DNA from: Sphingomonas sp.
GTDB lineage: Bacteria > Pseudomonadota > Alphaproteobacteria > Sphingomonadales > Sphingomonadaceae
Direction: 5' to 3'
Length of the DNA stretch: 11,726 bases
Assembly (NCBI GenBank): GCA_013812805.1
Contig: JACCSV010000100.1
Location: 1 to 11,726 of the forward strand
This document shows, piece after piece, positions 1-7,393 of this stretch. How positions within the stretch are numbered: the stretch's first letter is position 1; each line of letters begins with the position of its first letter. The position numbers and the translations under genes were made by a program. The notes beneath the pieces are model-generated. The model worked only from the letters and a program-made list of their open reading frames with translations, searched no databases and was not told where the DNA came from.

Positions 1-259
1 CGGCAACGATCAGTACGTTGTCGTCGCTGTGCAGGTAGCGCCACAACTCATGCACTGCATCCGCGCGCCGTAGCCTGGGGCATTTGAGCTGCTCGGGCAC
101 GGTGTCGAAGTAAGGGACGACGTGGCGTTGGACCCATTCGACGAGTGGATCGTCGGTCTGCAGTGTCAAATACAGCTCTTCGCCGTCGTCAGGGACCAGT
201 GCCAGGCTGAGCAGCGCACCGCCCACCCCATTGAATTCGGTGTCAAGAAAGTAGCGCAT
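1..259 (-). CDS. Rv2179c-like 3'-5' exoribonuclease, N-terminal part
   Basis: Partial gene: the first 86 codons are present and the rest lies beyond the window start. The protein opens MRYFLDTEFNG, and the D6-x-E8 pair in 'DTEF' is the first metal-binding motif of DEDD/RNase H-fold exonucleases. The opening closely resembles Rv2179c of Mycobacterium tuberculosis ('MRYFYDTEF'), a small 3'-5' exoribonuclease. Later lines such as 'DDPLVEWVQRHVVPYFDTVP' also fit that family. The ATG (complement of 257-259) directly abuts the TAA of the upstream lipoprotein gene (260-262), with no spacer, so the two are probably translationally coupled. The remaining catalytic residues are outside the window, so activity cannot be confirmed. 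The family assignment is from memory of its N-terminus. Confidence 0.72.
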   Translation of the reverse strand, partial: MRYFLDTEFNGVGGALLSLALVPDDGEELYLTLQTDDPLVEWVQRHVVPYFDTVPEQLKCPRLRRADAVHELWRYLHSDDNVLIVA

Positions 260-541
260 TTAGCGCTCTCGAACGGCGCCGCAATCGTCCGTCGGCAGCG
301 GCCGGCCGGCGCGGCAGCGGCCGGCCTGCAGTCGCGCCTCCCGGGCCCGCCGCTCATCCTGCTGGCGAAGCTCGCGCCCGCGCTTCTGGTCCGCTTCGGC
401 CTGGCTGGTGGTGGCCAGGTCGACGGTCTTAGAGACGACCTTGACCGGCAGGGTCACGACATCGACGGCGGTACTTGCAATCGTGCCGATCGCGCAGCCG
501 GACAGCAGCAAAGCCAATGCAAGGACGGCCGAAGTTTTCAT
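260..541 (-). CDS. Small outer-membrane-type lipoprotein, unknown function
   Basis: A 93-residue protein. It begins MKTSAVLALALLLSGCAIG: a short Lys-containing n-region, a hydrophobic stretch, and the lipobox LSGC with Cys16, so it should be lipidated by Lgt and cleaved by LspA. Mature residues about 20-50 ('STAVDVVTLPVKVVSKTVDL') look like a short amphipathic segment. They are followed by a charged Lys/Arg/Glu/Gln-rich region ('QKRGRELRQQDERRAREARL') that is probably helical or coiled coil. Similar small lipoproteins with 'VDVVTLPVKV' and 'TTSQAEADQKRGRE' occur in sphingomonads, but I know no function. An in-frame GTG at 559 would add six residues ahead of the signal peptide; the ATG at 541 gives a textbook signal and is preferred. 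It lies 48 nt downstream of the helicase gene on the same strand. Confidence 0.75.
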   Translation of the reverse strand: MKTSAVLALALLLSGCAIGTIASTAVDVVTLPVKVVSKTVDLATTSQAEADQKRGRELRQQDERRAREARLQAGRCRAGRPLPTDDCGAVRER

Positions 542-589
542 CGCCGCGCAGATTCGCACCTGCCGAGCCGCGTGGCAACCGCCTAATCG

Positions 590-3007
590 TCAGTCCCGCA
601 TCGCCTCGTTGGCGAGAGCCTCGGCCTCGACCAGCAGGCTGTCGTCGGCCTGCGCCCCGGGTGGAAGCGCCTCGCGGCCGACGATCACCATCAGCGGCAC
701 CGCCATCGGCGTGATCCGGTCCGCCTCGACATGAACCATGGTCGCTGCCGCCCGGTCGACTAGCCGGACCAGGCGTCCGAGCTCGGTCATTCGCGCCCGA
801 GCGTCGTTCCAAGCGGCGCGAAGCAGCAGATGCTCTGGCTCATAGCGGCGGAGCACATCGTAGATGAGGTCGGTCGAGAAGCTAACCTGACGGCCGGTCT
901 TCTTGCGCCCCGGGTGTTGACGCTCGACCAGCCCGCCGATCACCGCCACTTCGCGGAAAGCCGACTTGAGCAAGTGGCTGTTCTCCACCCAGTCGATGAA
1001 TTCGCGCTCGAGGATGTCGGGCGAGAACAGCGCCTTGGGGTCGCGGATCGGCTCGAGGCCGTAGCAGGCGAGGCCGTAGTCGTTGGCGACGAAGCCCATC
1101 GGTTTCAGGCCCGCGCTCTCCATCCGCCGGGTGATCAGCATGCCTAGCGACTGGTGCGCGTTCCAGCCCTCGAAACTGTACGCGACCATGTAGTGGAGCC
1201 CCTCGTGGCCGAAGGTCTCGACCAGCAATTGCTCGGGCTCGGGAATGACCGAGCGGCGGTCCTGCACTTCCAGCCATTCGCTGACATCGTCGGGAAAGCG
1301 GCCCCATTCGTGGCGGTCGGCGAGCATCTGCCGGACGCGGTTGGCGAGGTGGGTGGACATGCTCATCCGCTGCCCCCCGTAGGTGGCGATCCGCGCCGGC
1401 TTGGAGCTTGCATGGACGAGGACGTCCGTGTCCTTGAACTGCTCGACCTGCAGGCTGAGGCCGGAGAAATAGAAATGGTCGCCCGGCGATAAGGTCGAAG
1501 CGTAGCCTTCCTCGATCGTCCCCAGCTTTCGCCCGTTGCGGAAGCGCACTGTGAGCAACGGCTGCTCGACGATAACCCCAGCGTTCATCCGGTGCTGCTG
1601 CGCAATGGTGGGCCGGGCAAGGCGCCAAGTTCCGTCGGCTTCGCGAACCAGCCGGCGGAAGCGGTCGTAGGCCTTGAGCGAATAGCCGCCGGTGGCGATG
1701 AAATTGAGCACTTCCTCGAAAGTCTCGTCCTTCAGCTCCGCATAGGGCGCCGCCGAGCGCACCTCCTCGAGCATCTTTCGCTCATCGAAAGGAGCGGAGC
1801 AGGCGGCGGCGAGCAGATGCTGGGCGAGCACATCCAGCGTTCCGGGGCGAAAGGTCTCCGGGTCGAGCTCGCCGTCGTCGATGGCGTCGAGGGCAGCGCG
1901 CGCTTCTAGATATTCGAAGCGATTGCCGGGAACGACGATCCCCTGGCTGGGCTCGTCGAGCCGGTGGTTGGCGCGGCCGATCCGCTGCAGCAGCCGCGAG
2001 CTGCCTTTTGGCGCGCCCATCTGCACGACCAGGTCGATGTCGCCCCAGTCGATGCCGAGGTCGAGGCTGGCGGTCGCCACCAGCCCACGCAGCTTGCCCG
2101 CCGCCATCGCCGACTCGACCTTGCGCCGCGCCTCCAGCGCCAGGCTGCCGTGGTGGATGCCGATCGGCAGCGCGTTGTCGTTCACCGCCCACAGATCCTG
2201 GAAGATCAGCTCGGCGAGGCTGCGCGTGTTGCAGAAGATCAGCGTCGTTGAGTGCCGCTCGATCAGCTCCATGACCTCGCGGGCGGCGTGGCGGCCGGAG
2301 TGGCCCGACCATGGGATTCGGTTTTCCGGGATCAGGATCGACAGGTCGGGCTCGGCCCCAGGGTCGCCCGCCACCAGATCGACCAGGCCCGGCTCGGCGT
2401 TCGGCGCAAGCCAGCCGCGATAGGCTTGGGGGTCGCTGATCGTCGCCGACAGGCCGACCCGCCGGAGCCCCGGTGCTATCGCCTGCAGCCGCGCCATCGA
2501 CAAGGCCAGCAAGTCGCCGCGCTTCTCCTTGGCAAAGGCGTGAAGCTCGTCGACGACAATCGTCCGCAGCCCTTCGAACATCGTCGCCGCGTCGGGGTAG
2601 CTCAGCAACAGACTCAACGATTCGGGCGTCGTCAGCAGCATCTGCGGCGGCTTAAGGCGCTGGCGCACCTTGCGGTCGTGGGGGGTGTCCCCGCTTCGGG
2701 TCTCGACCCGGATGTCGAGCGCCATCTCCGAGATTGGGCCAAGCAGGTTGCGCTGGACGTCGACTCCGAGCGCCTTGAGCGGCGACACGTAAAGCGTGTG
2801 CAGTCCGTCCGACGGAGCTTCAATCAGCTCGCAAATGCTCGGCAGGAAACCGCCAAGAGTCTTGCCGGCGCCGGTCGCCGCAACCAGCAACGTGCTTCGT
2901 CCGGCCCGCGCGGCGGCAAGCATTTCCAGCTGGTGCCGCCGCGGCGCCCAGCCGCGCGTGGCGAACCAGCGGTCGACGACCGGCGGCAGCTCAGTCCCTA
3001 CGCTCAG
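590..3007 (-). CDS. Ligase-associated DNA damage response DEXH-box helicase (Lhr-like)
   Basis: Superfamily 2 helicase of the Lhr-like, 'ligase-associated' type, predicted to unwind DNA or RNA-DNA duplexes in repair. Numbered from the CTG at 3007 it has 805 residues, a normal length. Motifs in order: Q-like 'RRHQLEML' (23-30), Walker A AATGAGKT (43-50), DELH box (153-156), SAT (187-189), motif V 'ATASLDLGIDW' (311-321), and motif VI QRIGRANHR (341-349). A Lhr-type C-terminal half follows, including 'PGRKKTGRQVSFSTDLIYD', typical of this subfamily. Its usual partners are an exonuclease (found divergently at 3245), an ATP-dependent ligase and PdeM; the last two are absent here. The start is uncertain. 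Open frame continues upstream but there overlaps the small membrane gene and then runs antisense to the exonuclease. The first downstream ATG (2923) would cut off the N-terminal motif. CTG at 3007-3005 overlaps the upstream TGA by 3 nt and fits the family N-terminus. Confidence 0.9.
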   Translation of the reverse strand: MSVGTELPPVVDRWFATRGWAPRRHQLEMLAAARAGRSTLLVAATGAGKTLGGFLPSICELIEAPSDGLHTLYVSPLKALGVDVQRNLLGPISEMALDIRVETRSGDTPHDRKVRQRLKPPQMLLTTPESLSLLLSYPDAATMFEGLRTIVVDELHAFAKEKRGDLLALSMARLQAIAPGLRRVGLSATISDPQAYRGWLAPNAEPGLVDLVAGDPGAEPDLSILIPENRIPWSGHSGRHAAREVMELIERHSTTLIFCNTRSLAELIFQDLWAVNDNALPIGIHHGSLALEARRKVESAMAAGKLRGLVATASLDLGIDWGDIDLVVQMGAPKGSSRLLQRIGRANHRLDEPSQGIVVPGNRFEYLEARAALDAIDDGELDPETFRPGTLDVLAQHLLAAACSAPFDERKMLEEVRSAAPYAELKDETFEEVLNFIATGGYSLKAYDRFRRLVREADGTWRLARPTIAQQHRMNAGVIVEQPLLTVRFRNGRKLGTIEEGYASTLSPGDHFYFSGLSLQVEQFKDTDVLVHASSKPARIATYGGQRMSMSTHLANRVRQMLADRHEWGRFPDDVSEWLEVQDRRSVIPEPEQLLVETFGHEGLHYMVAYSFEGWNAHQSLGMLITRRMESAGLKPMGFVANDYGLACYGLEPIRDPKALFSPDILEREFIDWVENSHLLKSAFREVAVIGGLVERQHPGRKKTGRQVSFSTDLIYDVLRRYEPEHLLLRAAWNDARARMTELGRLVRLVDRAAATMVHVEADRITPMAVPLMVIVGREALPPGAQADDSLLVEAEALANEAMRD

Positions 3008-3183
3008 AGGCCGTCGGTCCCGTCGCGCCGCCGCTGCTCTTCCTCCTCGTAAACGTGGCGGGTCCCCGATTCGGTCGTCTGGTCGGTGCCTTTCGAGCGC
3101 CGGCGGGTCACCAGCCAGATCAGCGCGATGAGCAGGAGTACCGGGCCGATGACGTCCATGAAGAACCAATTCGCATTGCCCAT
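3004..3183 (-). CDS. Small single-pass membrane protein (59 aa), unknown function
   Basis: A short gene easily missed because of its length. The protein starts MGNANWFFMDVIGPV. It has one hydrophobic segment at about residues 8-25 ('FMDVIGPVLLLIALIWLV') followed by 'TRRRSKG', so by the positive-inside rule the C-terminal tail is cytoplasmic. The tail contains an acidic-basic block, EEEEQRRRDGTDGL, at residues 46-59. A Shine-Dalgarno-like AAAGGCGAG lies just upstream of the ATG. The TGA (3006-3004) overlaps the presumed helicase start. I recall similar short proteins ending in 'EEExRRRxGTDxL' upstream of this helicase in sphingomonads, which supports a real, co-transcribed gene. Its function is unknown. 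A role in tethering or regulating the helicase is only a guess from position. Confidence 0.72.
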   Translation of the reverse strand: MGNANWFFMDVIGPVLLLIALIWLVTRRRSKGTDQTTESGTRHVYEEEEQRRRDGTDGL

Positions 3184-3232
3184 TCGCTTCTCGCCTTTCG
3201 TGCTGACCGGGAACCGCCCGGCCTCTTAAGCT

Positions 3233-3240
3233 ACTATAGT
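3233..3240. promoter_or_regulatory. Palindromic ACTATAGT in the divergent intergenic region
   Basis: The 61-nt gap between the small membrane gene (start 3183, minus) and the exonuclease (start 3245, plus) contains the perfect 8-bp palindrome ACTATAGT, in an A+T-rich patch within GC-rich DNA. Each strand reads TATAGT, a plausible -10 hexamer. For the plus strand, the overlapping TACTAT (3232-3237) would place the transcript start at or next to the exonuclease ATG. No convincing -35 hexamer was found for either direction. The promoter call is an inference. Confidence 0.25.
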
Positions 3241-3244
3241 CGCC

Positions 3245-4243
3245 ATGGCGCGTATCGGTTCCTGGATCGAGGTTTTTCCCGAAGGCATCTATGTCCGTCC
3301 GGCGGACGCGTGGATCGACCCGTCCGAGCCCAAACCCAAGGCGATGGTCACCCATGGCCATGGCGACCATGCGCGCGGCGGCCACGGAGCGGTGCTGGCG
3401 ACTCCGGAGACGCTGGCGATCATGGGCGTTCGCTACGGCGATCAGAACGGGCAGCCGGTGGCCTACGGCGAAGCGACCCGGGTCGGCGACGTCGACGTCG
3501 GCTTCGTGCCCGCCGGCCATGTGCTGGGATCGGCGCAGATCGTGCTCGAGCATGGGGGAGAGCGCGTCGTCGTGTCCGGCGACTACAAGCGCCGCGAGGA
3601 CCCGACCTGTGCGCTGTTCCAGCCGGTGCCTTGCGACGTCTTCATCACCGAAGCGACGTTCGGGCTGCCGGTGTTCCGCCATCCTGACACCGGCAGCGAG
3701 ATCGACCGGCTGCTCCACCGGCTCCACGCCGACCCGTCACGCTGCGTACTGGTCGGCGCTTATGCGCTCGGCAAGGCGCAACGGGTGATTACGGAACTGC
3801 GCCGGCGCGGGCATCACGAGCCGATCTACATTCACGGTGCGCTGGAGCGGCTCTGCAGGCTGTACGAGGAGTTCGGAGTTGCCTTGGGCGAGCTGCGGCC
3901 GGCAACGGGTGCGCCTAAGGCCGAGCTGGCGGGGAAGATCGTGGTCGCCCCGCCCGGCGCTCTTAACGACCGCTGGTCGCGGCGCTTGCCCGATCCGGTG
4001 ACGGCGATGGCCTCGGGCTGGATGCGGGTCCGCCAGCGCGCGCGCCAGTCGAACATCGAGCTGCCGCTGATCATTTCCGACCATGCCGACTGGGACGAGC
4101 TCACCTGCACCATCCGCGAAGTCGCGCCGACCGAAGTGTGGATCACCCACGGTCGCGAGGAAGCATTGAAGCACTGGTGCATGACCCACCAGATCAAGGC
4201 CCGCGAGCTGAACCTAGTGGGCTATGAGGATGAGGATGATTAG
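3245..4243 (+). CDS. Ligase-associated DNA damage response exonuclease (MBL/beta-CASP fold)
   Basis: A 332-residue metallo-beta-lactamase protein with a beta-CASP insertion, related to SNM1/Artemis nucleases and to CPSF-73-like enzymes. Metal-binding motifs are intact: HGHGDH (37-42), 'PAGHVLGSAQI' with His91, 'SGDYKRRED' with Asp113, 'SDHADW' (278-283), and a terminal 'THG' (301-303). Family knowledge assigns it to a bacterial repair set with an ATP-dependent DNA ligase, an Lhr-like helicase and the PdeM phosphoesterase. The helicase is divergently encoded next door. The ligase that normally follows directly is replaced here by the convergent phosphomutase, 12 nt away. The ATG at 3245 has no visible Shine-Dalgarno; the nearby TACTAT/TATAGT suggests a leaderless message. 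Exonuclease polarity and substrate cannot be read from the sequence. Confidence 0.9.
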   Translation: MARIGSWIEVFPEGIYVRPADAWIDPSEPKPKAMVTHGHGDHARGGHGAVLATPETLAIMGVRYGDQNGQPVAYGEATRVGDVDVGFVPAGHVLGSAQIVLEHGGERVVVSGDYKRREDPTCALFQPVPCDVFITEATFGLPVFRHPDTGSEIDRLLHRLHADPSRCVLVGAYALGKAQRVITELRRRGHHEPIYIHGALERLCRLYEEFGVALGELRPATGAPKAELAGKIVVAPPGALNDRWSRRLPDPVTAMASGWMRVRQRARQSNIELPLIISDHADWDELTCTIREVAPTEVWITHGREEALKHWCMTHQIKARELNLVGYEDEDD

Positions 4244-4255
4244 ACACTAATACTG

Positions 4256-5635
4256 CTAGTGAGTCCCTTCCGTGCGCGTCACGCCGGACCTCGCGAGCTG
4301 CGCATCGAGCTGTCCCACCAGCCGCTCCAGCGCCGCTTCGTCCATGGCCTCGGCTCGGGCGACGAGCACGTCCTGGGTGTTCGATGCGCGCAGCAGCCAC
4401 CAGCCGTCGCCGCTGTTGACCCGGGCACCGTCGGTCGCGTCGACCGTAGCACCTTCACTCGCCAATCGCTCGAGCACTTCGTCGACGACGGCGAACTTGC
4501 GGCTCTCCTCGACCGGGAACCGCATCTCCGGCGTGGAGGTGGAGCGCGGCATGGCGTCCATGAGCTGGGTCAGGCTCTTGCTCGACTGGGCGACCGCCTC
4601 GATCAGCCGCACCGACGCGTAGAGCGCGTCGTCGAAGCCGTACCAACGGTGCTTGAAGAAAATGTGGCCGCTCATCTCCCCGGCTAGAGGCGAGCCCGTC
4701 TCTTTCATCTTCGACTTGATCAGGCTGTGGCCGGTCTTCCACATCAGCGGCGTTCCGCCGAGTTCGGCGATGCGGTCGAACAGGATCTGGCTTGCCTTGA
4801 CGTCGGCGATGATCGTCGCGCCGGGGATTTCCTCAAGCACCGGGGCGGCGAGGATCATCATTAGCTGGTCGCCCCAGATCACCCGGCCCTTGCCGTCGAC
4901 CGCGCCAATCCGGTCGGCGTCGCCGTCGAAGGCGATACCGAAGTCGAGGCTTTTGTCCGCGACCAGCTGCTTGAGATCCTCGAGGTTCTTTTCAACGGTG
5001 GGGTCGGGGTGGTGGTTGGGAAAGCTGCCGTCGATCTCGGTGAAGATCGTGTAATGCTCGCCGGGCAGCCGCTTCACCAGCTTCTCAAGCACCGGTCCCC
5101 CGGCGCCGTTGCCCGCGTCCCAGCCAATGCGGAACGCACCTCCCTGGAAGTCTTCGACCAGCCGGTCGACGTAGGCGTCGATGACGTCAATGTCTTCGAC
5201 ACGCCCCTCGCCTTCGCTCCAGTCGCCGGCGGCGCAGCGGCGGCCGAGCGCCTGGATCTCCTCGCCGAATACCGAGCGAGCTTTGAGCAGCAGCTTGAAG
5301 CCGTTGTAGTCGGCGGGGTTGTGGCTTCCGGTGACCTGGATGCCGCCATCGACGCCGAGGTGGTGGGTGGCGAAATAGAGCATCGGGCTCGGCCCCATGC
5401 CGATGCGGACGACGTCGACACCGCCTTCGGTGAGGCCGCGGACCAGCTCGGCTTCCAGCTCCGGCGAATGGGTGCGGCCGTCGCGGCCGACGGCGATGCG
5501 CTTGGCGCCTTCTTCGGTCGCCACCGCCGCATAGCCGCGGCCGAGCGCATAAGCATCAGCGCTGGTCAGCGTATCTCCGACGATTCCGCGAACATCATAT
5601 TCGCGGAGAATTGTGGGGTTGAATGTGTGGGTCAT
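4256..5635 (-). CDS. pgmG: Phosphomannomutase/phosphoglucomutase (PgmG/AlgC type)
   Basis: A 459-residue alpha-D-phosphohexomutase that interconverts the 1- and 6-phosphates of mannose and glucose, supplying GDP-mannose and UDP-glucose routes to polysaccharide and LPS. All four family loops are visible: the catalytic phosphoserine loop TGSHNP (Ser104), the Mg-binding loop DGDADR (237-242), the sugar-specificity loop GEMSGH (319-324), and the phosphate-binding loop 'RASNTQ' (416-421). The GEMSGH loop fits bifunctional PMM/PGM enzymes such as Sphingomonas PgmG and Pseudomonas AlgC. The usual 'TQPVLV' after the last loop reads 'TQDVLV' here, a mild deviation. It starts 32 nt downstream of mipZ on the same strand, so the two are probably co-transcribed. 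Specificity is inferred from the family; the symbol is by similarity to sphingomonad PgmG. Confidence 0.9.
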   Translation of the reverse strand: MTHTFNPTILREYDVRGIVGDTLTSADAYALGRGYAAVATEEGAKRIAVGRDGRTHSPELEAELVRGLTEGGVDVVRIGMGPSPMLYFATHHLGVDGGIQVTGSHNPADYNGFKLLLKARSVFGEEIQALGRRCAAGDWSEGEGRVEDIDVIDAYVDRLVEDFQGGAFRIGWDAGNGAGGPVLEKLVKRLPGEHYTIFTEIDGSFPNHHPDPTVEKNLEDLKQLVADKSLDFGIAFDGDADRIGAVDGKGRVIWGDQLMMILAAPVLEEIPGATIIADVKASQILFDRIAELGGTPLMWKTGHSLIKSKMKETGSPLAGEMSGHIFFKHRWYGFDDALYASVRLIEAVAQSSKSLTQLMDAMPRSTSTPEMRFPVEESRKFAVVDEVLERLASEGATVDATDGARVNSGDGWWLLRASNTQDVLVARAEAMDEAALERLVGQLDAQLARSGVTRTEGTH

Positions 5636-5667
5636 TACGCTGCCGAACGTGAAGCCGGCGAGATTGT

Positions 5668-6456
5668 TCAGCCGGCCGCGGCGAGTTTCTGGTCTTCGGA
5701 TGGGTCCGGGATCGCAAGGCCGGAGATCATTTCGCGCAGCTCCTGCCGCGCCGCGATGTGAGGGATTCCGACTTCGCCGAGCAATGCCAAGTCGAGCAGG
5801 GTCAGCCCCTTGGGGAACAGCTCGCGGTAGATCACCCGTTCGCCAAGGCCCGGGATGACCCGGAAGCCGACGCGCTTGGAAAGCTCGCCGAGCGCTGCCC
5901 CGACGCGACGCAGATTGTGCGAATCGATGTGCTGCAGCCGGTTGCGCAGCACCACCCAGTCGACGCTCTTGCCGGTGACTTTCGCCCGGTGGGTGCGGCT
6001 GTTCCAGATCAGCTCGGCGTAGAAGCTGGGCTTGGTGACCTTGAAATTTTCCGGGTGCACCTGGCCGATAAGGTCGAGGTCGACGAAGCTGTCGTTCATC
6101 GGCGTCACCAGCGTGTCCGCCATCAGGATCGCCTCGCGGGCAAGCGCGTCGTCGCGGCCGGGCGTGTCGATGACGACCACGTCCGCGCCCTCTGACAGCC
6201 GCTCGATCGCCTCCGCCAGGGGTGCGCCTTCGGCAAGCACCTCAAACCTCGCCTGCGGCAGCCGCTTGTCGAGCCGGCGCATCGTCGCGTCGCGGTTCTC
6301 GAGGTAGCGGGTCATCGTCCGCTGGCGGCTGTCGAGGTCGAGCGCGGCAACCCGGCGGCCGGTTGCCGCAAGCGCCACCGCGGTGTGGACGGCGGTCGTC
6401 GACTTGCCGGTGCCGCCTTTCTCATTGGCGAAGACGATGAAATGCGGATTGGCCAT
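5668..6456 (-). CDS. mipZ: Division-plane positioning ATPase MipZ
   Basis: A ParA/MinD-family ATPase that forms a polar gradient through ParB in alphaproteobacteria and blocks FtsZ assembly away from midcell. At 262 residues it is slightly shorter than the Caulobacter protein. Visible motifs: deviant Walker A KGGTGKST (13-20) with signature Lys13, 'ALDLDSRQRT' (38-47) with Asp42 at the position whose mutation blocks hydrolysis in Caulobacter, and Walker B 'VVIDTPG' (94-100). The stretches 'VTPMNDSFVDLDLIG' (117-131), 'DWVVLRNRL' and 'RVIYRELFPKGLTLLDL' are near-diagnostic for MipZ. The ATG at 6456 is preferred because it directly precedes the first beta-strand and has AAGGGG five nt upstream. 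The upstream extension to 6672 is only the antisense of panC. Divergent from panC and followed by the phosphomutase. Confidence 0.95.
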   Translation of the reverse strand: MANPHFIVFANEKGGTGKSTTAVHTAVALAATGRRVAALDLDSRQRTMTRYLENRDATMRRLDKRLPQARFEVLAEGAPLAEAIERLSEGADVVVIDTPGRDDALAREAILMADTLVTPMNDSFVDLDLIGQVHPENFKVTKPSFYAELIWNSRTHRAKVTGKSVDWVVLRNRLQHIDSHNLRRVGAALGELSKRVGFRVIPGLGERVIYRELFPKGLTLLDLALLGEVGIPHIAARQELREMISGLAIPDPSEDQKLAAAG

Positions 6457-6516
6457 GCCGGCCCCTTGTCTTTGACCCCCCGCGCGTGAAGAAGCGCGGC
6501 CCGCCGGCAGCTTATC

Positions 6517-6521
6517 GGAGG
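6517..6521 (+). promoter_or_regulatory. Shine-Dalgarno fixing the GTG start of panC
   Basis: GGAGG lies ten nt before the GTG at 6532. No in-frame ATG gives an intact PanC N-terminus, so this site decides the start. Confidence 0.6.
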
Positions 6522-6531
6522 CGAATCCCGG

Positions 6532-7386
6532 GTGCAAATTATCCGTGACATCGGGCAACTCGGGAGCGCGTTGATCGCCTTGCGCGCCGGTGGCCATCGC
6601 CTCGCGCTGGTGCCGACCATGGGCGCGCTCCACGCCGGTCACATGGCGCTGGTCGAGGAAGCCAGGCGCCAAGCCGACCGCGCCGTTGCCACCATCTTCG
6701 TCAATCCGCTGCAGTTCGCCGCGGGCGAGGATCTGGATCGCTACCCGCGGCCGGAGGAAGAGGATGTCCGCGCGCTGGAGGAAGCCGGCTGCGACCTATT
6801 GTGGATGCCGACACCCGAGCAGATGTACCCGCCCGGCTTTGCGACGAGCGTCAGCGTATCAGCGTTGAGCACGCGCTGGGAAGGCGAAGCGCGGCCCGGT
6901 CACTTCGAAGGCGTGGCGACCGCCGTCGCCAAGCTGCTGAGCGTGATCCGCCCCGAGGTCGCGATGTTCGGCGACAAGGATTTCCAGCAGCTGGCGGTGA
7001 TCCGGCGGCTCGTGCTCGACCTGGGCCTCGGCGCCAGCGTCGTCGGGGTGCCGATCGTCCGGGACGATGACGGGCTCGCACTGTCGTCGCGCAATGCATA
7101 TTTGACCGCCGGGGAGCGGCGCCGAGCAGTCACTTTGCCGCAGGCGCTACAACGAGCGGTGCTCGCAATTGAGTCGGGCATTGCCGTTCGTGAGGCGCTG
7201 GATCAGGCCGAGCAGGCCTTGAGCGCGGCGGGCTTCTCGAAGGTCGACTATATCGCTTTGGTCGACGCTTTGACGCTCGAACCGCTGGACGCACCGGCCG
7301 GCCGGATGCGCCTGGTCGCCGCCGCGACAATCGGCTCGACCCGCCTGATCGATAACTATCCGGTTGGAATGCCGCAGAGACAGTGA
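6532..7386 (+). CDS. panC: Pantothenate synthetase (pantoate--beta-alanine ligase)
   Basis: Cytoplasmic enzyme joining pantoate and beta-alanine with ATP, the last step of pantothenate (vitamin B5, CoA precursor) synthesis, through a pantoyl-adenylate intermediate. Length is 284 residues, typical. Motifs: nucleotidyltransferase HxGH-type 'PTMGALHAGH' (28-37), 'FVNPLQF' (56-62), 'RPGHFEGV' (121-128), 'GDKDFQQ' (147-153), and the KMSKS-equivalent 'SSRN' (185-188). The start is GTG at 6532, supported by GGAGG at 6517-6521 ten nt upstream; the next in-frame ATG would remove the HxGH motif. No panB or panD is next to it. The gene is divergent from mipZ across a 75-nt gap that holds a 6-bp hairpin (6480-6499). 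Confidence 0.95.
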   Translation: MQIIRDIGQLGSALIALRAGGHRLALVPTMGALHAGHMALVEEARRQADRAVATIFVNPLQFAAGEDLDRYPRPEEEDVRALEEAGCDLLWMPTPEQMYPPGFATSVSVSALSTRWEGEARPGHFEGVATAVAKLLSVIRPEVAMFGDKDFQQLAVIRRLVLDLGLGASVVGVPIVRDDDGLALSSRNAYLTAGERRRAVTLPQALQRAVLAIESGIAVREALDQAEQALSAAGFSKVDYIALVDALTLEPLDAPAGRMRLVAAATIGSTRLIDNYPVGMPQRQ

Positions 7387-7393
7387 AGTCGCG

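Noticed and set aside
2252..3052. Open frame of 266 codons on the plus strand, antisense to the helicase
   Set aside because: Same reason: no recognisable domain, and it lies wholly under conserved helicase motifs and the small membrane gene.
3008..3727. N-terminal 240 codons of the open frame that continues upstream of the helicase
   Set aside because: Beyond 3007 this frame covers the small membrane gene and then the antisense of the exonuclease; it has no helicase similarity and is a high-GC shadow frame.
4245..4261. Inverted repeat CACTA-N7-TAGTG between the exonuclease and phosphomutase ends, considered as a bidirectional terminator
   Set aside because: Only a 5-bp, partly A+T stem with no following T-run, and it overlaps the phosphomutase stop codon; too weak to call.
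5000..5020. G-rich run on the plus strand, considered as a G-quadruplex
   Set aside because: Only three runs of three or more G are present, and the sequence is explained by Pro/His/Asn codons of the phosphomutase on the minus strand.
6480..6499. CCGCGC-N8-GCGCGG hairpin in the mipZ-panC gap, considered as an operator or riboswitch
   Set aside because: Short GC stems arise often in such DNA; there is no known riboswitch architecture and no room for one in 75 nt with two promoters.
6457..6672. Upstream extension of the mipZ frame to 6672
   Set aside because: It lies antisense to the start of panC; the ATG at 6456 has a Shine-Dalgarno and the correct MipZ N-terminus.
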